A DNA stretch of 29,731 nt. Origin: JARRLC01 sp037387425 (GTDB lineage: Bacteria; Pseudomonadota; Alphaproteobacteria; Rhizobiales; Rhodomicrobiaceae). Positions 7,287 through 14,720 of the stretch are shown in pieces. The stretch lies in contig JARRLC010000022.1 of the NCBI GenBank assembly GCA_037387425.1, positions 1 to 29,731 on the forward strand, given 5' to 3'. Under the pieces are notes generated by a model. That model was not told the DNA's origin, did not search any database, and saw only the letters and a program-made list of their open reading frames with translations. Each line of letters begins with the position of its first letter. The stretch's first letter is position 1. The position numbers were made by a program, and so were the translations under genes.

Positions 7287-8687
7287 ATGACTGACACGGC
7301 TTACGACCTCGTGGTGATCGGCGCCGGACCGGGAGGCTATGTCGCAGCCATCCGCGCTGCGCAGCTCGGCATGAAAACAGCGGTAATCGAGCGCGAGCAT
7401 CTGGGCGGCATCTGCCTCAACTGGGGGTGCATTCCGGCAAAGGCGCTGCTGCGCTCGGCAGAGGCGTTTCATCTGATGCGCCGCGCGGACGAATTCGGGC
7501 TGACGGCGGAAGGCGTCGGGTTCAATTTGGAGAAGATCGTCGCGCGCTCGCGGGCTGTGTCGAAGAAACTGGCGGGCGGCGTCGGTTATCTTTTGAAGAA
7601 GAACAAAGTAACGGTCATCGACGGCACGGCGAAGCTGAAAACAGCAGGCGTAGTAACCGTGACAAACAAAGACGGCAAACCGCTCCCCGAAATTAGTGCG
7701 AAGCATATCATTATCGCTACTGGCGCACGCGCCCGCACGCTGCCCGGTCTTGAGGCTGGCAACCGTCTGATATGGACCTACAAACAAGCACTTGTTGCCG
7801 ACACCATGCCGAAATCGCTGTTGGTTGTAGGCTCCGGCGCCATCGGCATAGAATTCGCGTCTTTTTTCAATACGCTGGGCGCAAAAACGACTGTTATCGA
7901 AGTGCTTGACCGCGTGCTGCCCACGGAAGACGCCGAGATTTCCGCACTAGCCCGCAAGGCGTTCGAACGCCAGGGCATGACCATCCACACGGGCGCGAAG
8001 GTGGACGCGCTGAAGGCCGGTTTCGGCAGCGTTAACGCCTCGCTTCAGCTTGCGGATGGCCAGTCGGAAACACTCACCGTTGACCGGGTTATTCTTGCGG
8101 TCGGCATCACCGGCAATGTGGAAGGACTCGGCTTGGAAGAGCTTGGCGTGAAGGTGGAACACGGACATATCGTCACCGGCGATTTTGGCGAAACCGGCGT
8201 ACCGGGCGTCTATGCCATTGGTGACGTGGCGGGCGCACCATGGCTGGCGCATAAGGCGTCGCATGAGGCTATCATCTGCGTGGAGAAAATCGCTGGACTG
8301 CCGGACATTCATCCGCTTGACGCGCAGAACATTCCGGGTTGCACTTATTGTACGCCGCAAGTGGCCTCTGTGGGACTAAGCGAGACCGCCGCCAAGGAAG
8401 CTGGATACGAAGTGCGTGTGGGCCGCTTCCCGTTCCAGGCGAACGGCAAGGCGATAGCGCTCGGCGAGCCGGACGGGCTGGTGAAAACCGTGTTCGACGC
8501 GAAAACCGGCGCGCTTCTCGGCGCACACATGATCGGCGCCGAAGTCACCGAGATGATCCAGGGCTACGCCATCGGCAAAACGCTGGAGACCACCGAGGCC
8601 GAGCTAATGCACACGGTGTTTCCGCACCCTACCCTATCGGAAGCCATGCACGAAGCCACGCTCGATCACCAAGGGAAGCAGGCCTAA
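7287..8687 (+). CDS. lpdA: Dihydrolipoyl dehydrogenase (E3)
   Basis: A 466-residue flavoprotein that reoxidises dihydrolipoamide with NAD+. The FAD-binding GAGPGG is at 12-17, the redox disulfide Cys43/Cys48 is in GGICLNWGCIPAK, the NAD-binding GSGAIGIEF is near 177-185, and the C-terminal interface motif HPTLSE has His447 and Glu452. It is the last gene of the operon, so it probably serves PDH first. Its final 54 bases overlap, tail to tail, the 3' end of a leftward DUF805 gene. Confidence 0.97.
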   Translation: MTDTAYDLVVIGAGPGGYVAAIRAAQLGMKTAVIEREHLGGICLNWGCIPAKALLRSAEAFHLMRRADEFGLTAEGVGFNLEKIVARSRAVSKKLAGGVGYLLKKNKVTVIDGTAKLKTAGVVTVTNKDGKPLPEISAKHIIIATGARARTLPGLEAGNRLIWTYKQALVADTMPKSLLVVGSGAIGIEFASFFNTLGAKTTVIEVLDRVLPTEDAEISALARKAFERQGMTIHTGAKVDALKAGFGSVNASLQLADGQSETLTVDRVILAVGITGNVEGLGLEELGVKVEHGHIVTGDFGETGVPGVYAIGDVAGAPWLAHKASHEAIICVEKIAGLPDIHPLDAQNIPGCTYCTPQVASVGLSETAAKEAGYEVRVGRFPFQANGKAIALGEPDGLVKTVFDAKTGALLGAHMIGAEVTEMIQGYAIGKTLETTEAELMHTVFPHPTLSEAMHEATLDHQGKQA

Positions 8688-9041
8688 AACGCAAAGCCAG
8701 CCAGTATATCCCATATCGTGCAACCGCTTAGCGTCAATGGCGAGCGTCATGTACAATAGTGGGAGCGTCGCCAAATTTATAAATATCGCCAACCCCTGGA
8801 GTTGCTGAAATTGCGTTTGCTCCACTATGTGTTGTAGTTGCTGTTGCATTACTTGCGGATTGTCCTGTTCTAATTTCGCCAATTCCTGCTGCATCTTTTC
8901 CAATTCCTCAAATCCACCAATAGATATGAAATATGCGAAAAAAGCAGCAGTCAACGCCATCGAAAGAGCAAGCACAACCAAAATACCAAGCCAATAAGCG
9001 CCGCGCCCTATCCGCCCATTGAAATTAAACAGCAAATTCAT
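8634..9041 (-). CDS. DUF805 membrane protein, C-terminally truncated copy
   Basis: 135 residues from the ATG at 9041, chosen because TAGGAG lies 7 bases upstream; an in-frame upstream ATG at 9065 lacks this. It opens like its neighbour at 9242-9625 (F-N-G-R-I-G-R-G-A-Y-W-L-G) and shares K-R-L-H-D-M-G-Y-T-G-W-L with it. Between the first two membrane segments it has a Gln/Glu-rich stretch of about 45 residues. After L-L-P-L-V the last membrane segment and the G-P-N-E-Y-G-like tail of the family are missing. The ending I-E-R-G-F-V-H-G-F-R is antisense to the lpdA 3' end. It may be a decaying duplicate or a shortened functional variant. Confidence 0.7.
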   Translation of the reverse strand: MNLLFNFNGRIGRGAYWLGILVVLALSMALTAAFFAYFISIGGFEELEKMQQELAKLEQDNPQVMQQQLQHIVEQTQFQQLQGLAIFINLATLPLLYMTLAIDAKRLHDMGYTGWLCVLGLLPLVIERGFVHGFR

Positions 9042-9135
9042 GTAAGCTCCTAAGAACCCTTTCATTCCAACTCAAACAATATTCGAAAACTATGCCCTTA
9101 TGTTGACGGGGATACTGAGCAGTTTTCAACAAAAC

Positions 9136-9170
9136 AAAGCACCGCTCTGATGTCATCAAAACGGTGCTTT
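9136..9170 (-). terminator. Hairpin terminator after the second DUF805 gene
   Basis: Arms AAAGCACCG (9136-9144) and CGGTGCTTT (9162-9170) pair perfectly around a 17-base loop. Read leftward, the stem is followed by a T-rich tail (TTTGTTTTG), so it best serves the DUF805 gene at 9242-9625. It would separate the two DUF805 transcripts. Confidence 0.65.
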
Positions 9171-9241
9171 CATTATTCTAGATATCATTGCTTTTGGCGC
9201 TGTCGGGCGAGATCGCCTAGCGCTCAATCACCGCACGCTAT

Positions 9242-9625
9242 TTATGCAGCGCGCGGATCAGGACCATACTCATTCGGGCCTTCTTTACCGCCGGCAACTC
9301 CGAGCCAAATGAGCATGATTAAATTCACCAGAGGAAGAAGCGACAGCAGGCTCAACCATCCAGTATACCCCATATCGTGCAACCGCTTAACAAAGACGGC
9401 AAGCGATATGTAAGTTCCTGGAATCATTGCCGCGTACATGATCAACTGCATCTGCTGCATCGCTTGCGGATCGATCGCTTGAGGATCGGTGTTTGCCATC
9501 CCCTGCACATCGATTAAAGAAAATACTGCTGTTATCGCAGCAATCGAAACGATAATTACAACCAAAACGCCGAGCCAGTAAGCGCCGCGTCCAATACGGC
9601 CATTGAAACCGAAAAGCAGGTTCAC
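9242..9625 (-). CDS. DUF805 membrane protein (full-length copy)
   Basis: A 127-residue protein with GTG start, preceded by AAGGGGG on the minus strand. It has the DUF805 pattern: F-N-G-R-I-G-R-G-A-Y-W-L-G at the N-terminus, a hydrophobic segment, then V-K-R-L-H-D-M-G-Y-T-G-W-L, another hydrophobic stretch and the polar tail G-P-N-E-Y-G-P-D-P. These are small inner-membrane proteins of unknown role (YhaH/YhaI type in E. coli). The paralogue at 8634-9041 lies just downstream in the same orientation; the two genes share a nearly identical DNA stretch (ccatatcgtgcaaccgctta). Confidence 0.85.
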   Translation of the reverse strand: MNLLFGFNGRIGRGAYWLGVLVVIIVSIAAITAVFSLIDVQGMANTDPQAIDPQAMQQMQLIMYAAMIPGTYISLAVFVKRLHDMGYTGWLSLLSLLPLVNLIMLIWLGVAGGKEGPNEYGPDPRAA

Positions 9626-9935
9626 GATACCCCCTTCATTTTGTAGATTAAATCCTCACCATAAGCCACAGACAGTGTGGCGCAAAAAACCTATGACGTT
9701 TGTGGATGAACGCCATATGAACCGCGCACTAATTAGCGCATTTATGGTATTAATAAGACGCTTCTAACTATCTACACACAATTTGAAGTCGGATACATTT
9801 AATATAAATCTACGGATATTTTTGCCTCCATTAATGTGATATTTTCGACTTACGGCAACGGCTTTTTTGCTACACCCTATATATGTTACAACATTTCCTG
9901 CACCTGCTCTGGCCACGGCTTAAAAGGACATAACA
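9626..9935. other. Divergent intergenic region between DUF805 and folP
   Basis: No gene is seen in about 310 AT-rich bases. It should hold the promoters of both flanking genes. A small perfect hairpin, GCCACA-N5-TGTGGC, lies at 9665-9681, about 40 bases upstream of the DUF805 start. AAAAGGA at 9922-9928 is the Shine-Dalgarno of folP. Confidence 0.5.
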
Positions 9936-11009
9936 TTGACGAACAGGCTGTATCTTCGGCCAATGGGCATTCTATGGGGCCTTGCTGCGGCGGAAGGCAT
10001 CCGCGAGGGGCAAGCGTTGCCTCTGGCGGGCGGACCGGCAGCTTTCAGCGCAATTGAAATAATCGAAGGCGCGCCCGGCAGCACAACACGGAAAATCGCG
10101 CTCGCCCGCGATATCGCCGCCAGCTCTGAGACGAGCATCCGTGAAACGCTTGCCCGCATCACTGCGCCGCGCAAAGCCTTCGCAGGCGTCGCCATGGACC
10201 GCCCCCAAATTATGGGGATCGTCAACGTCACGCCTGACAGCTTCTCTGATGGCGGCGACTTTTCCGCGCCCGAAGCCGCTGAGACGCACGCCCGGCAACT
10301 CGCCGCTGAGGGCGCAGCATTCGTCGATATCGGCGGCGAATCTACACGTCCAGGCGCTGCTGAGGTGGACGAGCAGGAAGAACTGCGCCGCGTCTGCCCG
10401 GTTATCGAGCGGCTGGCGGAGGCTGGGCTTTCCGCCGCCATCTCCATCGACACCCGCAAAAGCGCCGTGATGGAAGCCGCTGTCGCGCGCGGGAGCACCA
10501 TCATCAACGATGTGTCCGCCCTCTCCCACGATCCGCACGCGCTGGCGCTCGCCGCAAAGTCAGGCGCGAGCGTCGTGCTGATGCACGCCAAGGGCGACCC
10601 GCGCACCATGCAAGACCACCCCGTCTATACCGATGTGACGCTGGAAGTGTATGACTATCTCGAAGCGCGCATTGACGCCGCCGTGGCCGCCGGAATTCCA
10701 CGCGAGCGGCTCGCCGCCGACCCAGGCATCGGCTTTGGCAAGACACTTGACCACAACCTGGCGCTGCTTGGCAGCCTTAGCATGTTGCACGGGCTGGGCG
10801 TTCCGGTTCTGCTGGGCGCCTCACGCAAGCGCATCATCGGGTCGATCACCGGCAAGCGCGACCCGAAAGAGCGCTTAGCGGGGAGTTTGGGCGTAGCCAT
10901 CGCTGGGGCGAGCGCAGGGGCACAGATCGTCCGTGTGCACGATGTGGACGAGACAACCCAAGCGCTCGACGTATGGCGCGCCAGTGTGACAGGACACGGG
11001 ATCAACTGA
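9936..11009 (+). CDS. folP: Dihydropteroate synthase
   Basis: A 357-residue enzyme that joins p-aminobenzoate to the hydroxymethyl-dihydropterin pyrophosphate in folate synthesis, the sulfonamide target. The signature GIVNVTPDSFSDGG is near residues 94-107, followed by DIGGESTRPGA, the pterin-site DPGIGFGKT and R-V-H-D-V near the end. The catalytic barrel is normal in length, but about 85 residues precede it, longer than the E. coli enzyme (282). The TTG start at 9936 is chosen because AAAAGGA lies 7 bases upstream and the frame shows no better start. glmM follows 117 bases downstream, the order seen in many proteobacteria. Confidence 0.95.
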   Translation: MTNRLYLRPMGILWGLAAAEGIREGQALPLAGGPAAFSAIEIIEGAPGSTTRKIALARDIAASSETSIRETLARITAPRKAFAGVAMDRPQIMGIVNVTPDSFSDGGDFSAPEAAETHARQLAAEGAAFVDIGGESTRPGAAEVDEQEELRRVCPVIERLAEAGLSAAISIDTRKSAVMEAAVARGSTIINDVSALSHDPHALALAAKSGASVVLMHAKGDPRTMQDHPVYTDVTLEVYDYLEARIDAAVAAGIPRERLAADPGIGFGKTLDHNLALLGSLSMLHGLGVPVLLGASRKRIIGSITGKRDPKERLAGSLGVAIAGASAGAQIVRVHDVDETTQALDVWRASVTGHGIN

Positions 11010-11126
11010 GCCTTCCGTCACACAGCAAAGCCTATGCAAAACCTGCCAACAATACTAATGCTGGTCTTGCTCTGAACTGTTTTTATCTGTAGCTATTTTT
11101 GTCACAAACAAAATAAAGGGAATGTG

Positions 11127-12479
11127 ATGGCGCGCAAGCTTTTCGGTACGGATGGAATTCGCGGTCAGGCTAATACTTATCCGATGACCGCAGAAACAGC
11201 GTTGAAAGTCGGCATGGCGGCGGGACATCTGTTCACCAGCAGCGACCGGCGTCATCGTGTGGTTATCGGCAAGGATACGCGCCGCTCAGGTTATCTGATC
11301 GAAGCGGCGCTGGTGGCCGGGTTCACCTCGGTGGGGATGAACGTTTTCCAGCTTGGGCCGCTGCCGACGCCTGCCGTCGCCATGCTCACAAGGTCGCTGC
11401 GCGCCGATCTGGGGGTGATGATCTCGGCCTCGCACAACCCCTACCAGGACAACGGCATCAAGATGTTCAATGCTGATGGCTTCAAACTATGCAACGAACA
11501 TGAAGCGCGCATTGAAGAACTCATCCAAAGCGATATGACTTCGCTTCTGAGCACACCGGAACGTATGGGCCGATCCGACCGTATCGATGGCGTTTTCGAC
11601 CGCTATATCGAATACGCCAAGCGCACGCTTGACAGCAAAATCCGCCTGGACGGGCTGAAAATCGTCATCGATTGCGCCAACGGCGCGGCCTACCGCGTTG
11701 CGCCGAAATCGTTGTGGGAACTGGGCGCAGACGTCATCGCCATCGGCGACGAGCCGGACGGCTTCAACATCAACCTCAGCTGCGGATCAACCGCCACTGG
11801 CGCACTCCGCGACAAGGTCCGCGAGACCGGCGCGAATATCGGCATCGCGCTCGATGGCGACGCCGACCGCGTGATCATCGTGGACGAAAACGGCGACCTC
11901 ATCGACGGCGACCAGCTTCTGGCCGTGGTGGCGGAAACCTGGGCTGATGCCGGGCGCTTAACAGGCGGCGGGATCGTCGCCACAGTCATGTCGAACCTGG
12001 GGCTTGAGCGGTTTTTGCAAAGCAAAAATCTTGATCTCGTGCGCACTCCTGTTGGCGACCGCCATGTAGTAGAAAAAATGCGCAAAGGCGGGTATAATCT
12101 CGGCGGCGAACAATCCGGCCACATCGTGATGACCGACTACACCACAACCGGCGACGGCCTCGTCACAGCGCTGCATATTTTAAGCGTGGTGGTGGGAAGC
12201 GGAAAATCTGTCAGCGAAGTGTGCAAGTGCTTCGATCCCGTGCCACAACTGCTGAAAAACGTGCGCACCAACGACGCACATCCGCTTGAAAACGAACGCG
12301 TCAACGCGGTTATCGGGGAGCAAGAAGCGCGGTTCGGCAATAGCGGACGAGTCCTCATTCGCCCGTCCGGCACCGAGCCGGTCATCCGCGTGATGGCCGA
12401 AGGCGACGACGAAACGCTCGTGCAATCGGTCGTGGATGAGATAGCAGCCGCGATTGAAGCGGCATCGACACCACAGTAA
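11127..12479 (+). CDS. glmM: Phosphoglucosamine mutase
   Basis: A 450-residue enzyme converting glucosamine-6-phosphate to glucosamine-1-phosphate for peptidoglycan and lipid A. The N-terminus M-A-R-K-L-F-G-T-D-G-I-R-G is diagnostic. The phosphorylated serine is Ser102 in ISASHNPYQDNGIK, the metal loop DGDADR is at 243-248, and the C-terminal phosphate-binding loop is RPSGTEPVIRVMAEG. The ATG at 11127 is preferred to the GTG at 11124 because AAAGGG (11115-11120) is then 6 bases upstream. Length is exactly typical. ubiA begins 10 bases after its stop, suggesting co-transcription. Confidence 0.97.
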   Translation: MARKLFGTDGIRGQANTYPMTAETALKVGMAAGHLFTSSDRRHRVVIGKDTRRSGYLIEAALVAGFTSVGMNVFQLGPLPTPAVAMLTRSLRADLGVMISASHNPYQDNGIKMFNADGFKLCNEHEARIEELIQSDMTSLLSTPERMGRSDRIDGVFDRYIEYAKRTLDSKIRLDGLKIVIDCANGAAYRVAPKSLWELGADVIAIGDEPDGFNINLSCGSTATGALRDKVRETGANIGIALDGDADRVIIVDENGDLIDGDQLLAVVAETWADAGRLTGGGIVATVMSNLGLERFLQSKNLDLVRTPVGDRHVVEKMRKGGYNLGGEQSGHIVMTDYTTTGDGLVTALHILSVVVGSGKSVSEVCKCFDPVPQLLKNVRTNDAHPLENERVNAVIGEQEARFGNSGRVLIRPSGTEPVIRVMAEGDDETLVQSVVDEIAAAIEAASTPQ

Positions 12480-12489
12480 CGGAATTCTT

Positions 12490-13437
12490 ATGCCTACACA
12501 TTCAACCGACCCCGTTAACCTGCAAGCCAGCGACGCCCCACCCGGCAATTGGGTGGACAACTATGCCCCCGCCTTCGCGCAACCCTATCTGAGGCTTATG
12601 CGGGCAGACCGTCCTATCGGCACATGGCTCTTGTTGTGGCCGTGCTGGTGGTCGCTTGCACTCGCCTGGGGGAAAGCCAGCGCCCGGCCCGATCTCTCCG
12701 CCCTCTGGACACTCTTGCTGTTCGGCGTGGGCGCAATGGTGATGCGCGGCGCTGGATGCGTTTATAACGACATCGCCGACCGCAATTTTGACGCCAAAGT
12801 TGAACGCACGCGCACGCGGCCTATCCCCAGCGGACAGGTGAGCGTAAAAGGCGCGATCATTTTCATGGTCGCGCTGTGCCTCGTCGGGTTGGCGGTGCTG
12901 TTGCAATTCAACGCCTTCGCTATCGTGCTCGGCATATCATCGCTGCTTGTGGTGTCGTTCTACCCGTTTATGAAGCGCATCACCTATTGGCCGCAGAGCG
13001 TGCTGGGACTGGCGTTCTCGTGGGGCGCACTGATGGGCTGGGCCGTAGTGTTCGGCCGCCTGGAAGCGCCCGCCTTTCTGCTCTACGCCGCCGCCGTCAC
13101 CTGGACAATCGGATACGACACGATTTACGCCCACCAAGATAAAGACGACGACGCGATTTTAGGGCTGAAATCTACTGCGCTGAAATTCGGCGAACGCACG
13201 AAACCGTGGCTTGTGCTGTTCTTTGGCGCCACGCTAACGTTTCTCGTGGGCGCGGGATGGACAGCGGGCGCGGGATGGCCGTTTTTTGCCGGCCTTGTTC
13301 TGAGCGCGGCGCATCTCTCCTGGCAAGTCATAACGCTCGACATCGACAATGGCGCGAACTGCCTGAAGCGCTTCCGCGCCAACCGCGATTTCGGCGCGCT
13401 TGTATTTATTGCGCTTCTGGCCAATATGTTCTTTTGA
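12490..13437 (+). CDS. ubiA: 4-hydroxybenzoate polyprenyltransferase
   Basis: A 315-residue integral membrane prenyltransferase of ubiquinone synthesis. It attaches the polyprenyl chain to 4-hydroxybenzoate. The first Mg-pyrophosphate motif NDIADRNFD is at 93-101 and is followed by the R-T-R-T-R-P-I-P-S-G motif. The second aspartate motif is Y-D-T-I-Y-A-H-Q-D-K-D-D-D. Multiple hydrophobic helices fill the rest. The ATG at 12490 is preferred over an in-frame TTG inside glmM. The N-terminal 30 residues are polar and variable. The gene ends just before a palindromic repeat. Confidence 0.95.
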   Translation: MPTHSTDPVNLQASDAPPGNWVDNYAPAFAQPYLRLMRADRPIGTWLLLWPCWWSLALAWGKASARPDLSALWTLLLFGVGAMVMRGAGCVYNDIADRNFDAKVERTRTRPIPSGQVSVKGAIIFMVALCLVGLAVLLQFNAFAIVLGISSLLVVSFYPFMKRITYWPQSVLGLAFSWGALMGWAVVFGRLEAPAFLLYAAAVTWTIGYDTIYAHQDKDDDAILGLKSTALKFGERTKPWLVLFFGATLTFLVGAGWTAGAGWPFFAGLVLSAAHLSWQVITLDIDNGANCLKRFRANRDFGALVFIALLANMFF

Positions 13438-13469
13438 GGCTGCCTGAAATTTGCGTGCGAGCGTTTTAA

Positions 13470-13519
13470 GGCGGGGTTCGCTAGCGCTTACCCACCCTAC
13501 ATAACGTAAGATGGGGTAA
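13470..13519. repeat. REP-like imperfect palindrome
   Basis: The stretch GCGGGGTTCGCTAGCGCTTACCCACCCTAC has the look of short interspersed palindromes of the TAGGGTGGG...CCCACCCTA type. A second pairing, TTACCC (13488-13493) with GGGTAA (13514-13519), is possible. The sequence lies in the ubiA-phosphatase gap and may also act as a transcription end for ubiA. Only one copy is in this window, so repetition is inferred. Confidence 0.4.
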
Positions 13520-13555
13520 ATTCCCTACAAACCCATCACACTTTGGAGAATAACC

Positions 13556-14374
13556 ATCGACACACACAACAAAGGCGCGGACAACCGCCTGGACCAAGAT
13601 TACGAACTTCTGATCACCACTGTGCGTGAAGCAGGCGCGCTGGCGATGACCTATTTCCGCCGCGATATCGACGCCACCAACAAATCTGACGGCTCCCCTG
13701 TTAGCGAAGCCGATCTCGCCGTTGACCGCTATTTACGCGAACAGCTCACAGGCAACGGCTCACCGCATGGCTGGCTGTCGGAAGAAACCGCCGATGACCT
13801 CAACCGTCTCGATATGCGCTCGCTGTGGGTGGTGGACCCCATCGACGGCACACGCGCCTTTCTGGAAGGGTCGGAGCAATGGGTGGTCTCAGCCGCACTG
13901 GTGGTAGATGAAGCTCCGGTGCTCGCCGCCATCTACAATCCTGTCACGGAAGAGCTGTTCACCGCGCGTCACGGCATGGGCGCATTCCTCAATAATGAGC
14001 GCGTGGCTGTTGAAGATGTCGCCACCGTCGAAGATGCCCATATCATGGGCAGCCGAGGCATGTTCAAAAAATCTATCTGGGCAAAGCCTTGGCCTGAGTT
14101 TCGCCGCTCGTTCGTCCGCTCCATCGCTTACCGCATTTCGGCTGTGGTCTGTGGCAAAGTAAACGCGGCGCTTTCCATTACAGCGCTGGCGGAATGGGAT
14201 ATCGCGGCAGCCACATTGCTGATGCGCGAAGCAGGCGGCGTGATCACGACGCTTGACGATACCCCGCTCACCTTCAACAAAGAGGAAGTGCGCTCACACG
14301 GCATCGTTGCGGCTGGGCCTAAGCTGCACGCGCGGCTTATTGACTACACTAAAGTGTCAACGTCAGCATCTTAA
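13556..14374 (+). CDS. Inositol-monophosphatase-family protein (CysQ/HisN-like)
   Basis: A Mg-dependent phosphatase of the FIG superfamily. Motifs: N-K-S-D-G-S-P-V-S-E-A-D, the metal-site W-L-S-E-E-T, the signature V-D-P-I-D-G-T-R-A-F-L and the C-terminal W-D-I-A-A-A with E-A-G-G. Substrate could be 3'-phosphoadenosine 5'-phosphate (CysQ), histidinol phosphate or inositol phosphate; I cannot decide. No ATG, GTG or TTG exists in frame between the stop at 13517 and a GTG at 13622, but the helix L-D-Q-D-Y-E-L-L-I-T-T-V-R-E-A-G, conserved in the family, lies upstream of that GTG. GGAG at 13545-13548 sits 7 bases before an ATC at 13556, so that ATC is the best-placed start and gives 272 residues, normal for the family. 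A fallback start is the GTG at 13622. Confidence 0.8.
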   Translation: MDTHNKGADNRLDQDYELLITTVREAGALAMTYFRRDIDATNKSDGSPVSEADLAVDRYLREQLTGNGSPHGWLSEETADDLNRLDMRSLWVVDPIDGTRAFLEGSEQWVVSAALVVDEAPVLAAIYNPVTEELFTARHGMGAFLNNERVAVEDVATVEDAHIMGSRGMFKKSIWAKPWPEFRRSFVRSIAYRISAVVCGKVNAALSITALAEWDIAAATLLMREAGGVITTLDDTPLTFNKEEVRSHGIVAAGPKLHARLIDYTKVSTSAS

Positions 14375-14471
14375 GCGGCATATTAACTCTCTATCCTTAA
14401 TACCCGTGGTCAGATGAGCTTTTTAGCGTTAAAGCGATAAGACACAAGATAACACGAACCCGCTAACGTCA

Positions 14472-14705
14472 ATGACCGAAACCGCACCCAAGCAGCACCT
14501 GCATCTTGTCTTCGGCGGTGAACTCACTGCACAAGACAAAGCGGATTTCCGGAACATCAGCAAACTCGATATTGTGGGCATTTTCCCCAACTACGAAAAT
14601 GCCTGCGAAGCGTGGAAGGAAGCTGAAAATCATACTGTCGATAACGCTCTGATGCGCTACTTTATCGTGCCGATTCAACAACTACTCTATCCGAGTAGCG
14701 ATTAA
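14472..14705 (+). CDS. DUF4170 small protein
   Basis: A 77-residue soluble protein matching DUF4170: H-L-H-L-V-F-G-G-E-L near the start, then the conserved D-I-V-G-I-F-P-N-Y and A-W-K-E-A-E, ending in R-Y-F-I-V-P-I-Q-Q-L-L. In alphaproteobacteria this family recurs between inositol-monophosphatase and DUF374/waaA genes, as here. Its biochemical role is not known; the context suggests a link with lipid A/Kdo assembly. The fused DUF374-WaaA gene begins 15 bases downstream. Confidence 0.85.
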   Translation: MTETAPKQHLHLVFGGELTAQDKADFRNISKLDIVGIFPNYENACEAWKEAENHTVDNALMRYFIVPIQQLLYPSSD

Positions 14706-14720
14706 CCCCGCACAAGGCTC

